Positions 7,749-16,111 are shown, numbered from the stretch's first letter. The stretch: 64,000 nt of DNA from Streptomyces chartreusis NRRL 3882 (GCF_900236475.1 NZ_LT963352.1:4944001-5008000); one strand, 5' to 3'. Notes: generated from the letters alone by a model not told the origin. Numbers and translations: made by a program.

Positions 7749-8689
7749 CAGGTGGTTACCTCCGAACGGTCGGTCGATGCCAGAAGATCCCAGGCCAGCA
7801 GCCCCGCCCCCAGGCAACCGGCACCGTCGCCCAGCGCCGCCGGGACGAGTGACGGCTGTCTCTGGAAGGTGATCCGGTGCCGGATGGCCTCCCGCAGCGG
7901 CGTGAACAGGGTCTCTCCCGCCTCCGCCAGACCGCCGCCGATGATCAGGACGCGGGGGTCCAGCAGGGTCAGGGCCGTCACCAGGCCGTCGGCCAGGGCG
8001 TCGACCGCCTCCTGCCAGACCGCCCGGGCTCCGGGGTCGCCGGAGTCCACCGCCTTCGCGCAGTCCGCCGCGTCCGCGCCCGGGGTGCCGGAGGCCGTCG
8101 CCCAGGCCTCGCTCACGGCCGCTGCCGAGGCGAAACGCTCCAGGCAGCCGCGCTGGCCGCACGGGCACGGGGCTCCGCCGGGGCGTACGACGATGTGGCC
8201 GATCTCGCCCGCGAAGCCGTGCGCGCCCGCCTCGACCCGGCCGTCCAGGCCGATGGCGCCCGCGATGCCGGTGCCCAGCGCCACGAACAGGAACCGGTCG
8301 GCGCCCCGGCCCGCGCCGACCCGGCCCTCGGCGAGGCCGCCGGTGCGCACGTCGTGGCCGAGGGCGACCGGGACGCCCAGCCGCTCCGCCAGCAGGTCGC
8401 GCAGCGGGACGTCGCGCCAGCCGAGGTTCGCCGCGTAGGCGGCGACGCCCCGCGCCTCGTCGACGATGCCGGGGACGGCCACGCCGGCGGCCGACGCGGG
8501 CGTGCCGAAGTGCTCGGTGCCGTACGCGCGCAGCTCGGCGGCGAAGTCGAGGATGCCCGCGACGACGGCCTCCGGCCCCTGCTCGCGTCCGGTGGCCCGG
8601 CGGGCCCGGTGCAGCACCTCGCCCCGCGGACCGGCCAGAGCGGCCTTCATCCCGGTGCCGCCCACGTCGAGGGCGATGACATGTCTCAC
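7748..8689 (-). CDS. nagK: N-acetylglucosamine kinase (ROK family)
   Basis: ROK-family sugar kinase that phosphorylates GlcNAc (or recycled hexosamine) to GlcNAc-6-phosphate for NagA. GTG 8689 gives a 313-residue protein starting with the phosphate-binding HVIALDVGGTGMKAAL. Other marks are GTGIAGAIGLDG, the ROK zinc motif CPCGQRGCLE, the catalytic-region GEIGHIVV and LIIGGGLAEAGE. No DNA-binding domain precedes the kinase, so it is an enzyme rather than a ROK repressor. It is transcribed divergently from the sugar-binding lipoprotein gene across a double DasR-like site and runs directly into nagA with a one-base overlap. The ribosome site is weak, and longer in-frame starts would run through the operator. 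Confidence 0.93.
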   Translation of the reverse strand: MRHVIALDVGGTGMKAALAGPRGEVLHRARRATGREQGPEAVVAGILDFAAELRAYGTEHFGTPASAAGVAVPGIVDEARGVAAYAANLGWRDVPLRDLLAERLGVPVALGHDVRTGGLAEGRVGAGRGADRFLFVALGTGIAGAIGLDGRVEAGAHGFAGEIGHIVVRPGGAPCPCGQRGCLERFASAAAVSEAWATASGTPGADAADCAKAVDSGDPGARAVWQEAVDALADGLVTALTLLDPRVLIIGGGLAEAGETLFTPLREAIRHRITFQRQPSLVPAALGDGAGCLGAGLLAWDLLASTDRSEVTT

Positions 8690-8717
8690 GGAGAACAGTG
8701 TGTCCCGGGGACCCGCA

Positions 8718-8751
8718 AGAGGTCTAGTCCACTCACGTGGTGTAGACCTTG
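8718..8751. promoter_or_regulatory. Double DasR-responsive element between nagKA and the sugar-binding lipoprotein gene
   Basis: AGAGGTCTAGTCCACT (8718-8733) matches the dre consensus I recall, ACTGGTCTAGACCACT, at 13 of 16 positions. CGTGGTGTAGACCTTG (8736-8751) matches about 10 of 16. Together they form one larger palindrome, AGGTCTAnnCCAC...GTGGnnTAGACCT, centred near 8735. DasR is the GntR-family repressor of GlcNAc and chitin genes, released by glucosamine-6-phosphate. The position suits control of both divergent transcripts. Confidence 0.8.
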
Positions 8752-8807
8752 TTCCGAATATCGAAAACTTTCGTTGGCGGCGACGCCAGGGTTGGGGAAG
8801 AACAGCG

Positions 8808-10076
8808 GTGCAGCGGCGGCGGATGGCAGGAACGATCGCGGTGGTGTCCGCACTGGGCATGACGGCGGTCCTCGGCGGCTGCGGCGTCACGGGCGGCTCC
8901 GCCGACGTGACCCTGAAGCTGGTCGCCGCCGACTACGGCGACAGTGCGGCCAACAGCTCCCGGAAGTACTGGGACAAGCTGGTCGAGGAGTACGAGGCCG
9001 ACCACCCCGGCGTGAAGATCGACGTCAGCGTCTACTCCTGGAACGACGTCGACCGCAAGGTCAGGGAGATGGTCGCCGCCGGTGACCCGCCGGACATGGC
9101 GCAGATCGGCGCGTACGCCGACTACGCGGCGCAGAACCAGCTCTACAAGGCGGACGACCTGCTCTCCATACCCGTGCAGGCCGACTTCGTCGGGCAGCTG
9201 GCCTCCGCGGGACAGGTCAAGGGCGTGCAGTACGGCATGCCGTTCGCCTCCTCCACGCGCGTGCTCTTCTACAACAAGAGCCTCTTCGCCAAGGCCGGCA
9301 TCACCCCGCCCAAGTCCTGGGACGACCTGGCCGACGACGCCGCGGCACTCAAGGACGAGGGCGTGAAGTACCCCTACGCGCTGCCCCTCGGCCCGGAGGA
9401 GGCCCAGGCCGAGACCATGCAGTGGATGCTCAGCGGCGGGGGCGGCTACACCGACACCGTCGGCAGCTACGGCATCGACTCCCCGGAGAACATCGACACC
9501 TTCTCCTGGCTGAAAAACGAACTGGTCGGCAAGGACCTGACCGGGCCGGTCGCGCCCGGCGAGCTCAATCGGGCCGCCGCGTTCGCCGCGTTCGCCAAGG
9601 GCGAGGTCGGCATGCTCAACGGCCACCCCTCCCTGATGAAGATGGCCGCCAAGCAGGGCGTCGAGTACGGCATGGTGCCGACGCCCGGCAAGGAGGGGGC
9701 GAGCAAGTCCACGCTCGGCGTCGCCGACTGGATGACGGCCTTCCGGAAGAACGGCCACCGCGACGAGGTCGGCGACTTCCTCGACTTCGTCTACAGCGAG
9801 AAGAACGTGCTGGCCTTCTCCCGCGAGTACGACCTGCTGCCGGTCACCAGCTCCGCGTCCGGGACCATGGCCGCCTCCCGCCGGGACCGGCACCTCAAGC
9901 CGTTCCTGGAGGAACTGCTGACCTCCGAGCTCTACCCGGTCGGCAAGACCTCCTGGGCCGACGTCAGCTCCCAGGTCAAGAAGCAGATCGGCAAGGCCGT
10001 CGCCCCCACCGGCAGCCCCTCGGGCGTCCTGGGCCACCTCCAGGCGGTGGCGACCCGGGCGGAGAGCGCGGAGTAG
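8808..10076 (+). CDS. ABC transporter sugar-binding lipoprotein
   Basis: Extracellular solute-binding protein of the sugar ABC-transporter type (SBP_bac_1 fold), 422 residues. GTG 8808 follows GGGGAAG at 7 bases. It begins with a lipoprotein signal: basic QRRRMAG, a hydrophobic core and the lipobox LGGC with acceptor Cys at about residue 25. Mature regions such as YNKSLFAKAGITPPKSWDDL and FAKGEVGMLNGHPSL are characteristic of carbohydrate-binding members. No permease or ATPase genes follow, so it must work with components encoded elsewhere, possibly using a shared ATPase. The DasR site directly upstream suggests GlcNAc, chitooligosaccharides or a wall-derived aminosugar as ligand. Confidence 0.9.
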   Translation: MQRRRMAGTIAVVSALGMTAVLGGCGVTGGSADVTLKLVAADYGDSAANSSRKYWDKLVEEYEADHPGVKIDVSVYSWNDVDRKVREMVAAGDPPDMAQIGAYADYAAQNQLYKADDLLSIPVQADFVGQLASAGQVKGVQYGMPFASSTRVLFYNKSLFAKAGITPPKSWDDLADDAAALKDEGVKYPYALPLGPEEAQAETMQWMLSGGGGYTDTVGSYGIDSPENIDTFSWLKNELVGKDLTGPVAPGELNRAAAFAAFAKGEVGMLNGHPSLMKMAAKQGVEYGMVPTPGKEGASKSTLGVADWMTAFRKNGHRDEVGDFLDFVYSEKNVLAFSREYDLLPVTSSASGTMAASRRDRHLKPFLEELLTSELYPVGKTSWADVSSQVKKQIGKAVAPTGSPSGVLGHLQAVATRAESAE

Positions 10077-10111
10077 TCCCGCTGTCGGTGGCGGGCGTTA
10101 CGGTGCCTGGC

Positions 10112-10363
10112 ATGGACGAGGACACGGGTGACGAGCGGCTCGGGCGCAGGGAGCGGGACATCCTCGCGCTCGAACGCCGAGGCTTCTCCGGGCCCGGTGC
10201 GAAGGAGCGGGCCGTACGGGAGGAGCTGGGCCTCGCCCCCGTGCGCTACTACCAGCTCCTCAACGCCCTGCTGGACGACCCCCGCGCCCTGGCCCACGAC
10301 CCGGTGACGGTGAACCGGCTGCGGCGGATACGGGAGACGCGCCGGGCGGAGCGTCAGGACTGA
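10112..10363 (+). CDS. DUF3263 small protein
   Basis: An 83-residue actinobacterial protein of the DUF3263 type. The central region LGRRERDILALERRGFSGPG followed by AKERAVREELGLAPVRYYQLLNALLDDP looks like a helix-turn-helix related to sigma-factor region 4, and the tail is Arg-rich. A DNA-binding role is plausible but not shown. It lies 35 bases after the lipoprotein gene on the same strand and could be co-transcribed with it. ATG 10112 is the only sensible start. Confidence 0.8.
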   Translation: MDEDTGDERLGRRERDILALERRGFSGPGAKERAVREELGLAPVRYYQLLNALLDDPRALAHDPVTVNRLRRIRETRRAERQD

Positions 10364-10382
10364 GTCAGGACCGCGTCAGGCC

Positions 10383-11231
10383 TCAGCCGATCCGGTCCGC
10401 CAGGTCGCGCAGCAGGCGTACGACGCCCTCCGGGCCGTCCACCACCACGTCCGCCCGCTCCCTCAGCTCGGTCACCTCGTCGCTGCCGCTGCACACCAGC
10501 AGGCCCGGGGTGCCGTCCGAGCGGAGCTTGTCGACGGCCGAGTAGGCGGGCAGGTCGCCCAGGTCGTCACCGGCGAAGAGGACCGACCCGGCGCCGATCT
10601 CCCGGGCGAACCCGGCCAGGGCGGCGCCCTTGTCCATGCCGGGCGGGCGGAGTTCGAGGACCATGCGGCCGGGCTCGACGATCAGGCCGTGGCGGCCGGC
10701 CAGGCCCGCGAGCGGTTCGCGCAGGGAGTCCAGCGTGGCCTGCGGGTCGGCGGCCCGGCGGGTGTGCACGGCCACGGACCGGCCCTTCTCCTCGATCCAG
10801 GTCCCCTGCGACGCGCCGAGCCGTTCGAGCAGCTCGGGCAGCTCGGCGCGGACCGCGGCGACGCCGGGATGCGGCTCGGGGGCGCTGACCTCACCGGTCC
10901 GGGCGTCCCAGCGCTCGGCGCCGTAGTGGCCGAGGACCACGAGGTGCTCCAGGCCCGGGACGTCCGCGAAGCCGCCGTTGCGCACGGCGACCTCGGCCGG
11001 CCGCCCGGTGATCACCGCCACGGCGGCCACCTTCGGCGCGAGCGCGGCCAGCGCGGGTACGGCCCCCGGATGGGCCCGGGCCTTCTCGGGGTCGGCCACG
11101 ATCGGCGCGAGCGTCCCGTCGAAGTCGAGGCCGATCAACGCCGTACCCGGGCGGGTGAGGAGAGCGTCCAGACCCTCCTGCCCGGCTTTCGTGGCGGGTG
11201 CCGGCGTCGGGGAGTCCTGGGAACCGGTCAT
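10383..11231 (-). CDS. otsB: Trehalose-6-phosphate phosphatase
   Basis: HAD-superfamily phosphatase converting trehalose-6-phosphate to trehalose, the second step of the OtsAB route to this osmo- and desiccation protectant. The 282-residue protein shows HAD motif I LIGLDFDGTLAPI (about 34-46), motif II in VAVITGRPAEV, the trehalose-phosphatase block LGHYGAERWD, and motif IV FAGDDLGDLPAY. The ATG starts 6 bases after the otsA stop, so the two are co-transcribed and probably co-translated. It ends 19 bases from the convergent DUF3263 gene. Confidence 0.94.
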   Translation of the reverse strand: MTGSQDSPTPAPATKAGQEGLDALLTRPGTALIGLDFDGTLAPIVADPEKARAHPGAVPALAALAPKVAAVAVITGRPAEVAVRNGGFADVPGLEHLVVLGHYGAERWDARTGEVSAPEPHPGVAAVRAELPELLERLGASQGTWIEEKGRSVAVHTRRAADPQATLDSLREPLAGLAGRHGLIVEPGRMVLELRPPGMDKGAALAGFAREIGAGSVLFAGDDLGDLPAYSAVDKLRSDGTPGLLVCSGSDEVTELRERADVVVDGPEGVVRLLRDLADRIG

Positions 11232-11237
11232 CGGTGA

Positions 11238-12626
11238 TCAGCCCTTCAACGCGTCGAGCTGGTCCAGGAACCACTGCCCCGGCGGCAGCGCGGTCGCCGC
11301 CGCCGCCAGCCGCTTGCTGCGCTCGGCCCGCTCCTCCGGGCGCATCGACAGCGCCTCGTGCAGGGCCACCGCGGTGCCCGTGATGTCGTAGGGGTTCACC
11401 GTGATCGCGTCCTCGCCCAGCTCCTCGAACGCCCCGGCCTCCCGGGACAGCACCAGCGCGCAGCCCGCGTCGGAGACGACCGGGACCTCCTTGGCGACGA
11501 GGTTCATGCCGTCCCGGATGGGATTGACGAGCGCCACGTCGGCCAGCCGGTACGCGGCCAGGGAGCGGGCGAAGTCGTCCTTGAGGTGCAGGACGACCGG
11601 GGTCCAGCCCGGTGTGCCGTACTGCTCGTTGATCTCGTCCGCGAGCCGCCGCACCTCTGCCATGTACTCCCGGTACACCGCGAGGTCCTGCCGCGACGGA
11701 TACGCGAAGGCCACGTGCACCACGCGCTCGCGCCACTCGGCGTGCGAGTCGAGGAGCCGGCGGTAGGCCAGCAGGCCGCGCACGATGTTCTTCGACAGCT
11801 CGGTGCGGTCGACCCGGACGATGGTGCGGCGGTCCTCGCCGATCTCCTCCCGGAGAGCGGCCATCCGCTCCTCGACGTCCGCCTCGTGCGACCGCTTCCG
11901 CAGGAAGTCCGCGTCGGCGCCCAGCCCGTGCACGCCGATCCGGGTGCTCCCGAGCCCGCCGGCGAACTGCTCGGCGCACGCGGTGAACGCGTCCGCCCAG
12001 CGCTGCGTGAGGAAGCCCAGCCGGTCCGCGCCGAGCATGCCGCGCAGCACCTGCCCGGCCACGTCGTCCGGCAGCATCCGGAAGTACTCGGGCGGCGCCC
12101 ACGGCGTGTGCGAGAAGTGGCCGATCCTGAGGTCCGGCCGCAGCTCGCGGAGCATGCCCGGCACCAGCGTCAGGTGGTAGTCCTGCACCACCACCGCCGC
12201 ACCCTGCGCCGCCTCCTCGGCCAGCGCCTCGGCGAACGCCCGGTTGTACGTCTCGTACGACGTCCACTGGCGCCGGAACTCGTCGTCGAAGACCGGCTCC
12301 AGGGGCGTCTGGTAGAGCATGTGGTGCACGAACCACAGCACCGAGTTGGCGATGCCGTTGTACGCGTCCGCGTGCACGTCGGCCGGGATGTCCAGCATCC
12401 GCACGCCGTCCTCGCCGACGCCCCGCCGGACGGCCTCCCGGTCGCCGTCGGACAGCGCCGAGCACACCCACAGGGCGTCCGCGTCCGAGCCGATCGCGGA
12501 CAGCCCCGAGACCAGCCCGCCGCCGCCCCGCTTGGCGTTCAGCGAACCGTCCTCGCCCACCGCGTACGAGACCGGACCGCGGTTGGACGCCACCAGGACC
12601 TGTGCAGCACCGTACGTCGAAGCCAT
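11238..12626 (-). CDS. otsA: Trehalose-6-phosphate synthase
   Basis: GT20 glucosyltransferase joining a nucleotide-activated glucose to glucose-6-phosphate to give trehalose-6-phosphate. The chosen ATG gives 462 residues beginning MASTYGAAQVLVASNRGPVS. Family blocks include NRGPVSY, the RGGGGLVSGL glucose-6-phosphate loop, VQDYHLTLVPGMLRE, GHFSHTPWAPPEYFR, and NPIRDGMNLVAKE with the nucleotide-sugar Glu region. The donor (UDP-, ADP- or GDP-glucose) cannot be decided by eye. It is the middle gene of gpgS-otsA-otsB. Confidence 0.94.
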   Translation of the reverse strand: MASTYGAAQVLVASNRGPVSYAVGEDGSLNAKRGGGGLVSGLSAIGSDADALWVCSALSDGDREAVRRGVGEDGVRMLDIPADVHADAYNGIANSVLWFVHHMLYQTPLEPVFDDEFRRQWTSYETYNRAFAEALAEEAAQGAAVVVQDYHLTLVPGMLRELRPDLRIGHFSHTPWAPPEYFRMLPDDVAGQVLRGMLGADRLGFLTQRWADAFTACAEQFAGGLGSTRIGVHGLGADADFLRKRSHEADVEERMAALREEIGEDRRTIVRVDRTELSKNIVRGLLAYRRLLDSHAEWRERVVHVAFAYPSRQDLAVYREYMAEVRRLADEINEQYGTPGWTPVVLHLKDDFARSLAAYRLADVALVNPIRDGMNLVAKEVPVVSDAGCALVLSREAGAFEELGEDAITVNPYDITGTAVALHEALSMRPEERAERSKRLAAAATALPPGQWFLDQLDALKG

Positions 12627-12699
12627 ACGCCTCAACCTAGCCCGGCCCGGAAACGCTCAAACGTACGGCCCTGCCCCACCCGGCCGAAAACGACCCCGG

Positions 12700-13644
12700 T
12701 CAGGCCGCCCTACGCGCCTGGTACTCGGCGATCTCCACCATCGGCGGACGCTCCTCGGTGTCCACGGAGTACGTCCGCGGCTCGAAGCCGTCGCCGCCCC
12801 GCTCGAACTGCGTCAGGGACGGCCGGATCAGATGCCCGCGGGCCAGCCGCAGCTGGGCCGTGCGGTAGATCGCGGCGGCCATCCGGCCCAGCGCCTGCCC
12901 GTCCTGGTGCCGGTGCTTGCGCACCCCGACGTCCACCTGGGCGAGGGCGTCCAGGCCCACCAGGTGCAGCGCGTCGACCAGCATCCCGAGCTCGACGCCG
13001 TACCCGACGGGGAACGGCAGCTGCTCCAGCAGCGAGCGGCGGGCCGCGTACTCGCCGCCCAGCGGCTGCACGAAGCCGGCCAGCTGCGGCCAGTGCATGT
13101 TCAGCAGCGGGCGGGCCATCAGCTCCGTGACCCGGCCGCCCTGCCCGGCCGCACCGCCGAGCGGACGGTCGTACATGCCCTTCACCAGGGCGATGTCGGG
13201 GTCGGTGAGCAGCGGGCCCACGATCCCGGAGACGAAGTCGGACGAGAAGTCCCTCAGGTCCGCGTCGACGAAGCAGACGATGTCCCCGCGGGTGACGAGC
13301 AGCGACCGCCACAGCACCTCGCCCTTGCCGGGCACGGCCGGGATCCCCGGGAGGATCTCGTCGCGGTGCACCACCGTCGCGCCCGCGGCGGCGGCCACCT
13401 CCGACGTACGGTCGGTCGAGCCCGAGTCGACGACGACGAGCTCGTCGACGAGCGGCACCTGCCGCATCAGGTCGTGACGGATGACGGCGGCGATGTCACC
13501 GACCGTCTCCTCCTCGTTGAGCGCGGGCAGCACCACACTCACCGTCTGGCCCGAGCGCTGCTTGGCGGCCAGGATCTGGTGGAGCGGGCGATCGGTCGCT
13601 GACCAGGAACGGGTGCTCAGCCAGCGCTCGACTTCTTCCAGCAC
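12700..13644 (-). CDS. gpgS: Glucosyl-3-phosphoglycerate synthase
   Basis: GT81-type glycosyltransferase making glucosyl-3-phosphoglycerate, precursor of glucosylglycerate; in mycobacteria the related enzyme starts methylglucose lipopolysaccharide synthesis. The 314-residue protein has SVVLPALNEEETVGDI, ELVVVDSGSTDRT, the metal-binding CFVDADLRDF and acceptor-region VGYGVELGMLVDALHLVGLD followed by the conserved HRHQDGQALGRMA. It sits first in a block with otsA and otsB, 73 bases upstream of otsA, so the operon makes two sugar-based compatible solutes. A phosphatase (GpgP) is not adjacent. Confidence 0.9.
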   Translation of the reverse strand: MLEEVERWLSTRSWSATDRPLHQILAAKQRSGQTVSVVLPALNEEETVGDIAAVIRHDLMRQVPLVDELVVVDSGSTDRTSEVAAAAGATVVHRDEILPGIPAVPGKGEVLWRSLLVTRGDIVCFVDADLRDFSSDFVSGIVGPLLTDPDIALVKGMYDRPLGGAAGQGGRVTELMARPLLNMHWPQLAGFVQPLGGEYAARRSLLEQLPFPVGYGVELGMLVDALHLVGLDALAQVDVGVRKHRHQDGQALGRMAAAIYRTAQLRLARGHLIRPSLTQFERGGDGFEPRTYSVDTEERPPMVEIAEYQARRAA

Positions 13645-13801
13645 CGTGGCGGCTCCTCTGCGTACTCTCGGCGGGACGGACTGTGACCCATCTCGCGGTT
13701 CGGACGACTATCTCAACTGTCCTGGTCGTCGGTTACAGTCTTGAACAACGCGGATGACCATCGCATGTCCGGGGTCAGCCGTCGTTTACAACCACATACA
13801 G

Positions 13802-13953
13802 CTCATCCAGAGGGGCAGAGGGAAACGGCCCGATGAAGCCCCGGCAACCCTCCAGCCGATACTCGTAGGTCACTGTCGACCGCTCCGCGAGGCTCCCGGC
13901 TCGGGAAGGTGCCAAATCCGTCTCACGGCGAGATGCGTCGTGAGGAAGATGAG
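13802..13953 (+). promoter_or_regulatory. SAM-I riboswitch
   Basis: Textbook S-box aptamer. P1 strands are CTCATC (13802-13807) and GATGAG (13948-13953). Conserved blocks in order are CCAGAGGGGCAGAGGGAAAC, GGCCCGATGAAGCC, CCGGCAACCC and GGTGCCAAATCC. The 3' strand of P1 runs straight into the purine-rich AGGAG before the ATG at 13974, and there is no terminator hairpin, so SAM binding probably hides the ribosome site and lowers translation. The block from 13645 to 13801 is the divergent promoter region with no gene. Confidence 0.93.
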
Positions 13954-13973
13954 GAGAAAGGGCCTCGCCTCAC

Positions 13974-15260
13974 ATGGCTGTGCAGACTGTTGCAAGCACC
14001 ACTGACTCCACCGTAGACCTCGGCCCCGCCGCCGCCCTGAGCTGCCGCGAGTGCGGCCACCGCGTACCCCTCGGCCCGGTCTTCGCGTGCGAGGAGTGTT
14101 TCGGCCCGCTGGAGATCGCCTACGACTTCTCGGCCTACGACACCGAGGAACTCCGCAAGCGGATCGAAGCGGGACCCGCGAACATCTGGCGCTACGCCCC
14201 GCTGCTGCCGGTCCCGGCCGACGTGGCGACCAAGCCGAACATCAACCCGGGCTGGACCAAGCTCGTCAAGGCCGACAACCTCGCGCGCGAGCTGGGGGTC
14301 GACGCCGGCAAGCTCTTCGTCAAGGACGACTCCGGCAACCCGACGCACTCCTTCAAGGACCGGGTCGTCGCCCAGGCCCTGGAGGCCGCCCGCGCCTTCG
14401 GCTTCACCACGCTGTCCTGCTCCTCCACCGGCAACCTCGCCGGCGCCGTGGGTGCCGCGGCGGCCCGCGCCGGCTTCCGCTCCTGCGTGTTCATCCCGCA
14501 CGACCTGGAGCAGGGCAAGGTCGTCATGGCCGCGGTCTACGGCGGTGAGCTCGTCGGCATCCAGGGCAACTACGACGACGTGAACCGCTTCTGCTCCGAG
14601 CTGATCGGCGACCCGGCCGGCGAGGGCTGGGGCTTCGTCAACGTCAACCTGCGGCCGTACTACGCCGAGGGCTCCAAGACCCTGGCGTACGAGATCTGCG
14701 AGCAGCTGGGCTGGCAGCTGCCCGACCAGATCGTGGTGCCGATCGCCTCCGGCTCGCAGCTGACGAAGATCGACAAGGGTCTGCAGGAGCTGATCAAGCT
14801 CGGGCTGGTCGAGGACAAGCCGTACAAGATCTTCGGCGCGCAGGCCGAGGGCTGCTCGCCGGTGTCGACGGCGTTCAAGGCCGGGCACGACGTCGTACGC
14901 CCGCAGAAGCCGGACACGATCGCCAAGTCGCTGGCGATCGGCAACCCGGCGGACGGGCCGTACGTGCTGGACATCGCCCGGCGGACGGGCGGTTTCGTGG
15001 AGGACGTGACGGACGAGCAGGTCGTTGACGCGATCAAGCTGCTCGCCCGGACCGAGGGTGTCTTCGCGGAGACCGCGGGTGGGGTGACCGTGGGCGTGAC
15101 CAGGAAGCTGATCGAGAACGGGGTGCTCGACCCCGCCAAGACCACCGTCGTTCTCAACACCGGGGATGGTCTCAAGACGCTGGATGCGGTGGCCGGGACC
15201 GGGCTCACCGCGACCATTCGGCCCAACCTGGAGTCGTTCCGGGAAGCCGGTCTGGTCTGA
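13974..15260 (+). CDS. thrC: Threonine synthase-like PLP enzyme under a SAM riboswitch
   Basis: Fold type II PLP enzyme of the threonine synthase family, 428 residues. It has an N-terminal zinc-ribbon-like CxxC...CxxC (Cys 24, 27, 39, 42), the PLP lysine at about residue 128 in DSGNPTHSFKDR, the phosphate-binding CSSTGNLAGAVGAAA and the C-terminal VVLNTGDGLKTL. Classical activity is O-phosphohomoserine to threonine. However, the SAM-I riboswitch and the downstream sulfur-carrier gene fit methionine synthesis better: the same substrate with a thiocarboxylate sulfur donor would give homocysteine. I recall a report of such an O-phosphohomoserine route in Streptomyces, unchecked here. S. coelicolor has another thrC beside hom and thrB, so this copy is likely specialised. 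The symbol names the family only. Confidence 0.88.
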   Translation: MAVQTVASTTDSTVDLGPAAALSCRECGHRVPLGPVFACEECFGPLEIAYDFSAYDTEELRKRIEAGPANIWRYAPLLPVPADVATKPNINPGWTKLVKADNLARELGVDAGKLFVKDDSGNPTHSFKDRVVAQALEAARAFGFTTLSCSSTGNLAGAVGAAAARAGFRSCVFIPHDLEQGKVVMAAVYGGELVGIQGNYDDVNRFCSELIGDPAGEGWGFVNVNLRPYYAEGSKTLAYEICEQLGWQLPDQIVVPIASGSQLTKIDKGLQELIKLGLVEDKPYKIFGAQAEGCSPVSTAFKAGHDVVRPQKPDTIAKSLAIGNPADGPYVLDIARRTGGFVEDVTDEQVVDAIKLLARTEGVFAETAGGVTVGVTRKLIENGVLDPAKTTVVLNTGDGLKTLDAVAGTGLTATIRPNLESFREAGLV

Positions 15261-15277
15261 CCATCGTTCGCTGCGGG

Positions 15278-15350
15278 CCGGTGGGGGCTGGTCGCGCCCA
15301 CGCGGCGCAGCCGCACATCGACCCGGCCCCGCGCCCCTGGGGGCGCGCCC
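15278..15350. repeat. Diverged copy of the GC-rich interspersed repeat
   Basis: Begins GGTGGGGGCTGGTCGCGC and ends CCCCGCGCCCCTGGGGGCG, sharing both ends with the copy at 7690-7741 but with about 30 extra bases between. It fills most of the gap between the threonine-synthase-like gene and the sulfur-carrier gene. Confidence 0.6.
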
Positions 15351-15388
15351 CCAGCCGTAGCTCAATCGAAACCGGAGGTCACATCCCG

Positions 15389-15664
15389 ATGAGCGTCACC
15401 GTTCGCATCCCCACCATCCTGCGTACCTACACCGGCGGCCAGGCCGAGGTCGCCGCCGAGGGGGCGACCCTCGGCGAGGTCATCGCCGACCTGGAGAAGA
15501 ACCACACCGGGATCGCCGCCCGGGTGCTGGACGACCAGGGCAAGCTGCGCCGGTTCGTCAACGTGTACGTCAACGACGACGACGTGCGGTTCGAGCAGGG
15601 TCTGGAGACGGCGACTCCGGACGGCGCCGGTGTGTCGATCATCCCCGCCGTCGCCGGTGGCTGA
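15389..15664 (+). CDS. MoaD/ThiS-family sulfur carrier protein
   Basis: A 91-residue ubiquitin-fold protein. MSVTVRIPTILRTYTGGQ and GVSIIPAVAGG frame a typical MoaD/ThiS domain, and the C-terminal Gly-Gly is the site where an E1-like enzyme (ThiF/MoeZ type) makes a thiocarboxylate. Relatives include CysO, which gives sulfur to cysteine synthase CysM. Here the neighbour is a threonine-synthase-like PLP enzyme under a SAM riboswitch, so it probably donates sulfur for homocysteine rather than for molybdopterin or thiamine. ATG 15389 follows GGAGG. A strong hairpin at 15721-15759 ends the transcript. Confidence 0.9.
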   Translation: MSVTVRIPTILRTYTGGQAEVAAEGATLGEVIADLEKNHTGIAARVLDDQGKLRRFVNVYVNDDDVRFEQGLETATPDGAGVSIIPAVAGG

Positions 15665-15720
15665 ACCGGTCGACCGGCTTGATTGTTACCTTCGGTAACG
15701 GCGGTTACTGAGAGTTCAGC

Positions 15721-15759
15721 GAATTGCCCCCTCCGTGAGAGAAGCGGAGGGGGCAATTC
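15721..15759. terminator. Strong bidirectional hairpin after the sulfur-carrier gene
   Basis: GAATTGCCCCCTCCG (15721-15735) pairs perfectly with CGGAGGGGGCAATTC (15745-15759) around a 9-base loop, followed by TGTGTG. Two smaller dyads precede it: CCGGTCGACCGG (15666-15677) and GTTACC-ttc-GGTAAC (15685-15699). Confidence 0.8.
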
Positions 15760-16111
15760 TGTGTGATTGAGCGCGGTACAGTTGGGGAACACGGCGCCGA
15801 TCCCCTGATCGGGAGCCCTGAATTCCTGCCGCACGCCCGACAAGATGTAGCCAAAGTGTGTGCGTCTTTCGCGGCTTTTGTTCCTTTTGTGTGGCCCGAC
15901 TTGCCCTGAATTCAGGCGAATTCTCCCCACATTCCGGACCCTGCGCGTCCAGAATTCTCGTCCGATTGACCTGTTGCAGACGGCAGTTGGACAGATACAT
16001 TCAGCCGCGGTCGACGCGTTCCGGCGCACGCCCCCAACCGTGGGGGGTGAGGTCTGACCCGGGTCCGCGAAGTGTGGATCTGTGCAAGGGCCAGTAATAG
16101 GGGAGTTAGGC
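15760..16111 (+). other. Long AT-richer leader of the cold-shock gene
   Basis: About 350 bases without a gene. The stretch 15830-16000 is clearly less GC-rich than its surroundings (TTTGTTCCTTTTGTG, GAATTC repeated at 15831, 15909, 15919 and 15952) and should hold the promoter and a long 5' untranslated leader of the downstream cold-shock gene, as is usual for csp mRNAs. Candidate hexamers TTGACC at 15966 and GATACA at 15994 are too far apart to be convincing. Confidence 0.4.

Noticed and set aside
6261..8438. A 725-codon plus-strand frame opposite pfkB-nagA-nagK
   Set aside because: All three minus-strand genes have complete family motifs and coupled starts; the plus-strand frame has none.
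15966..15999. A promoter for the cold-shock gene with TTGACC and GATACA
   Set aside because: The hexamers are 22 bases apart, outside the normal 16-19, so no call is made.
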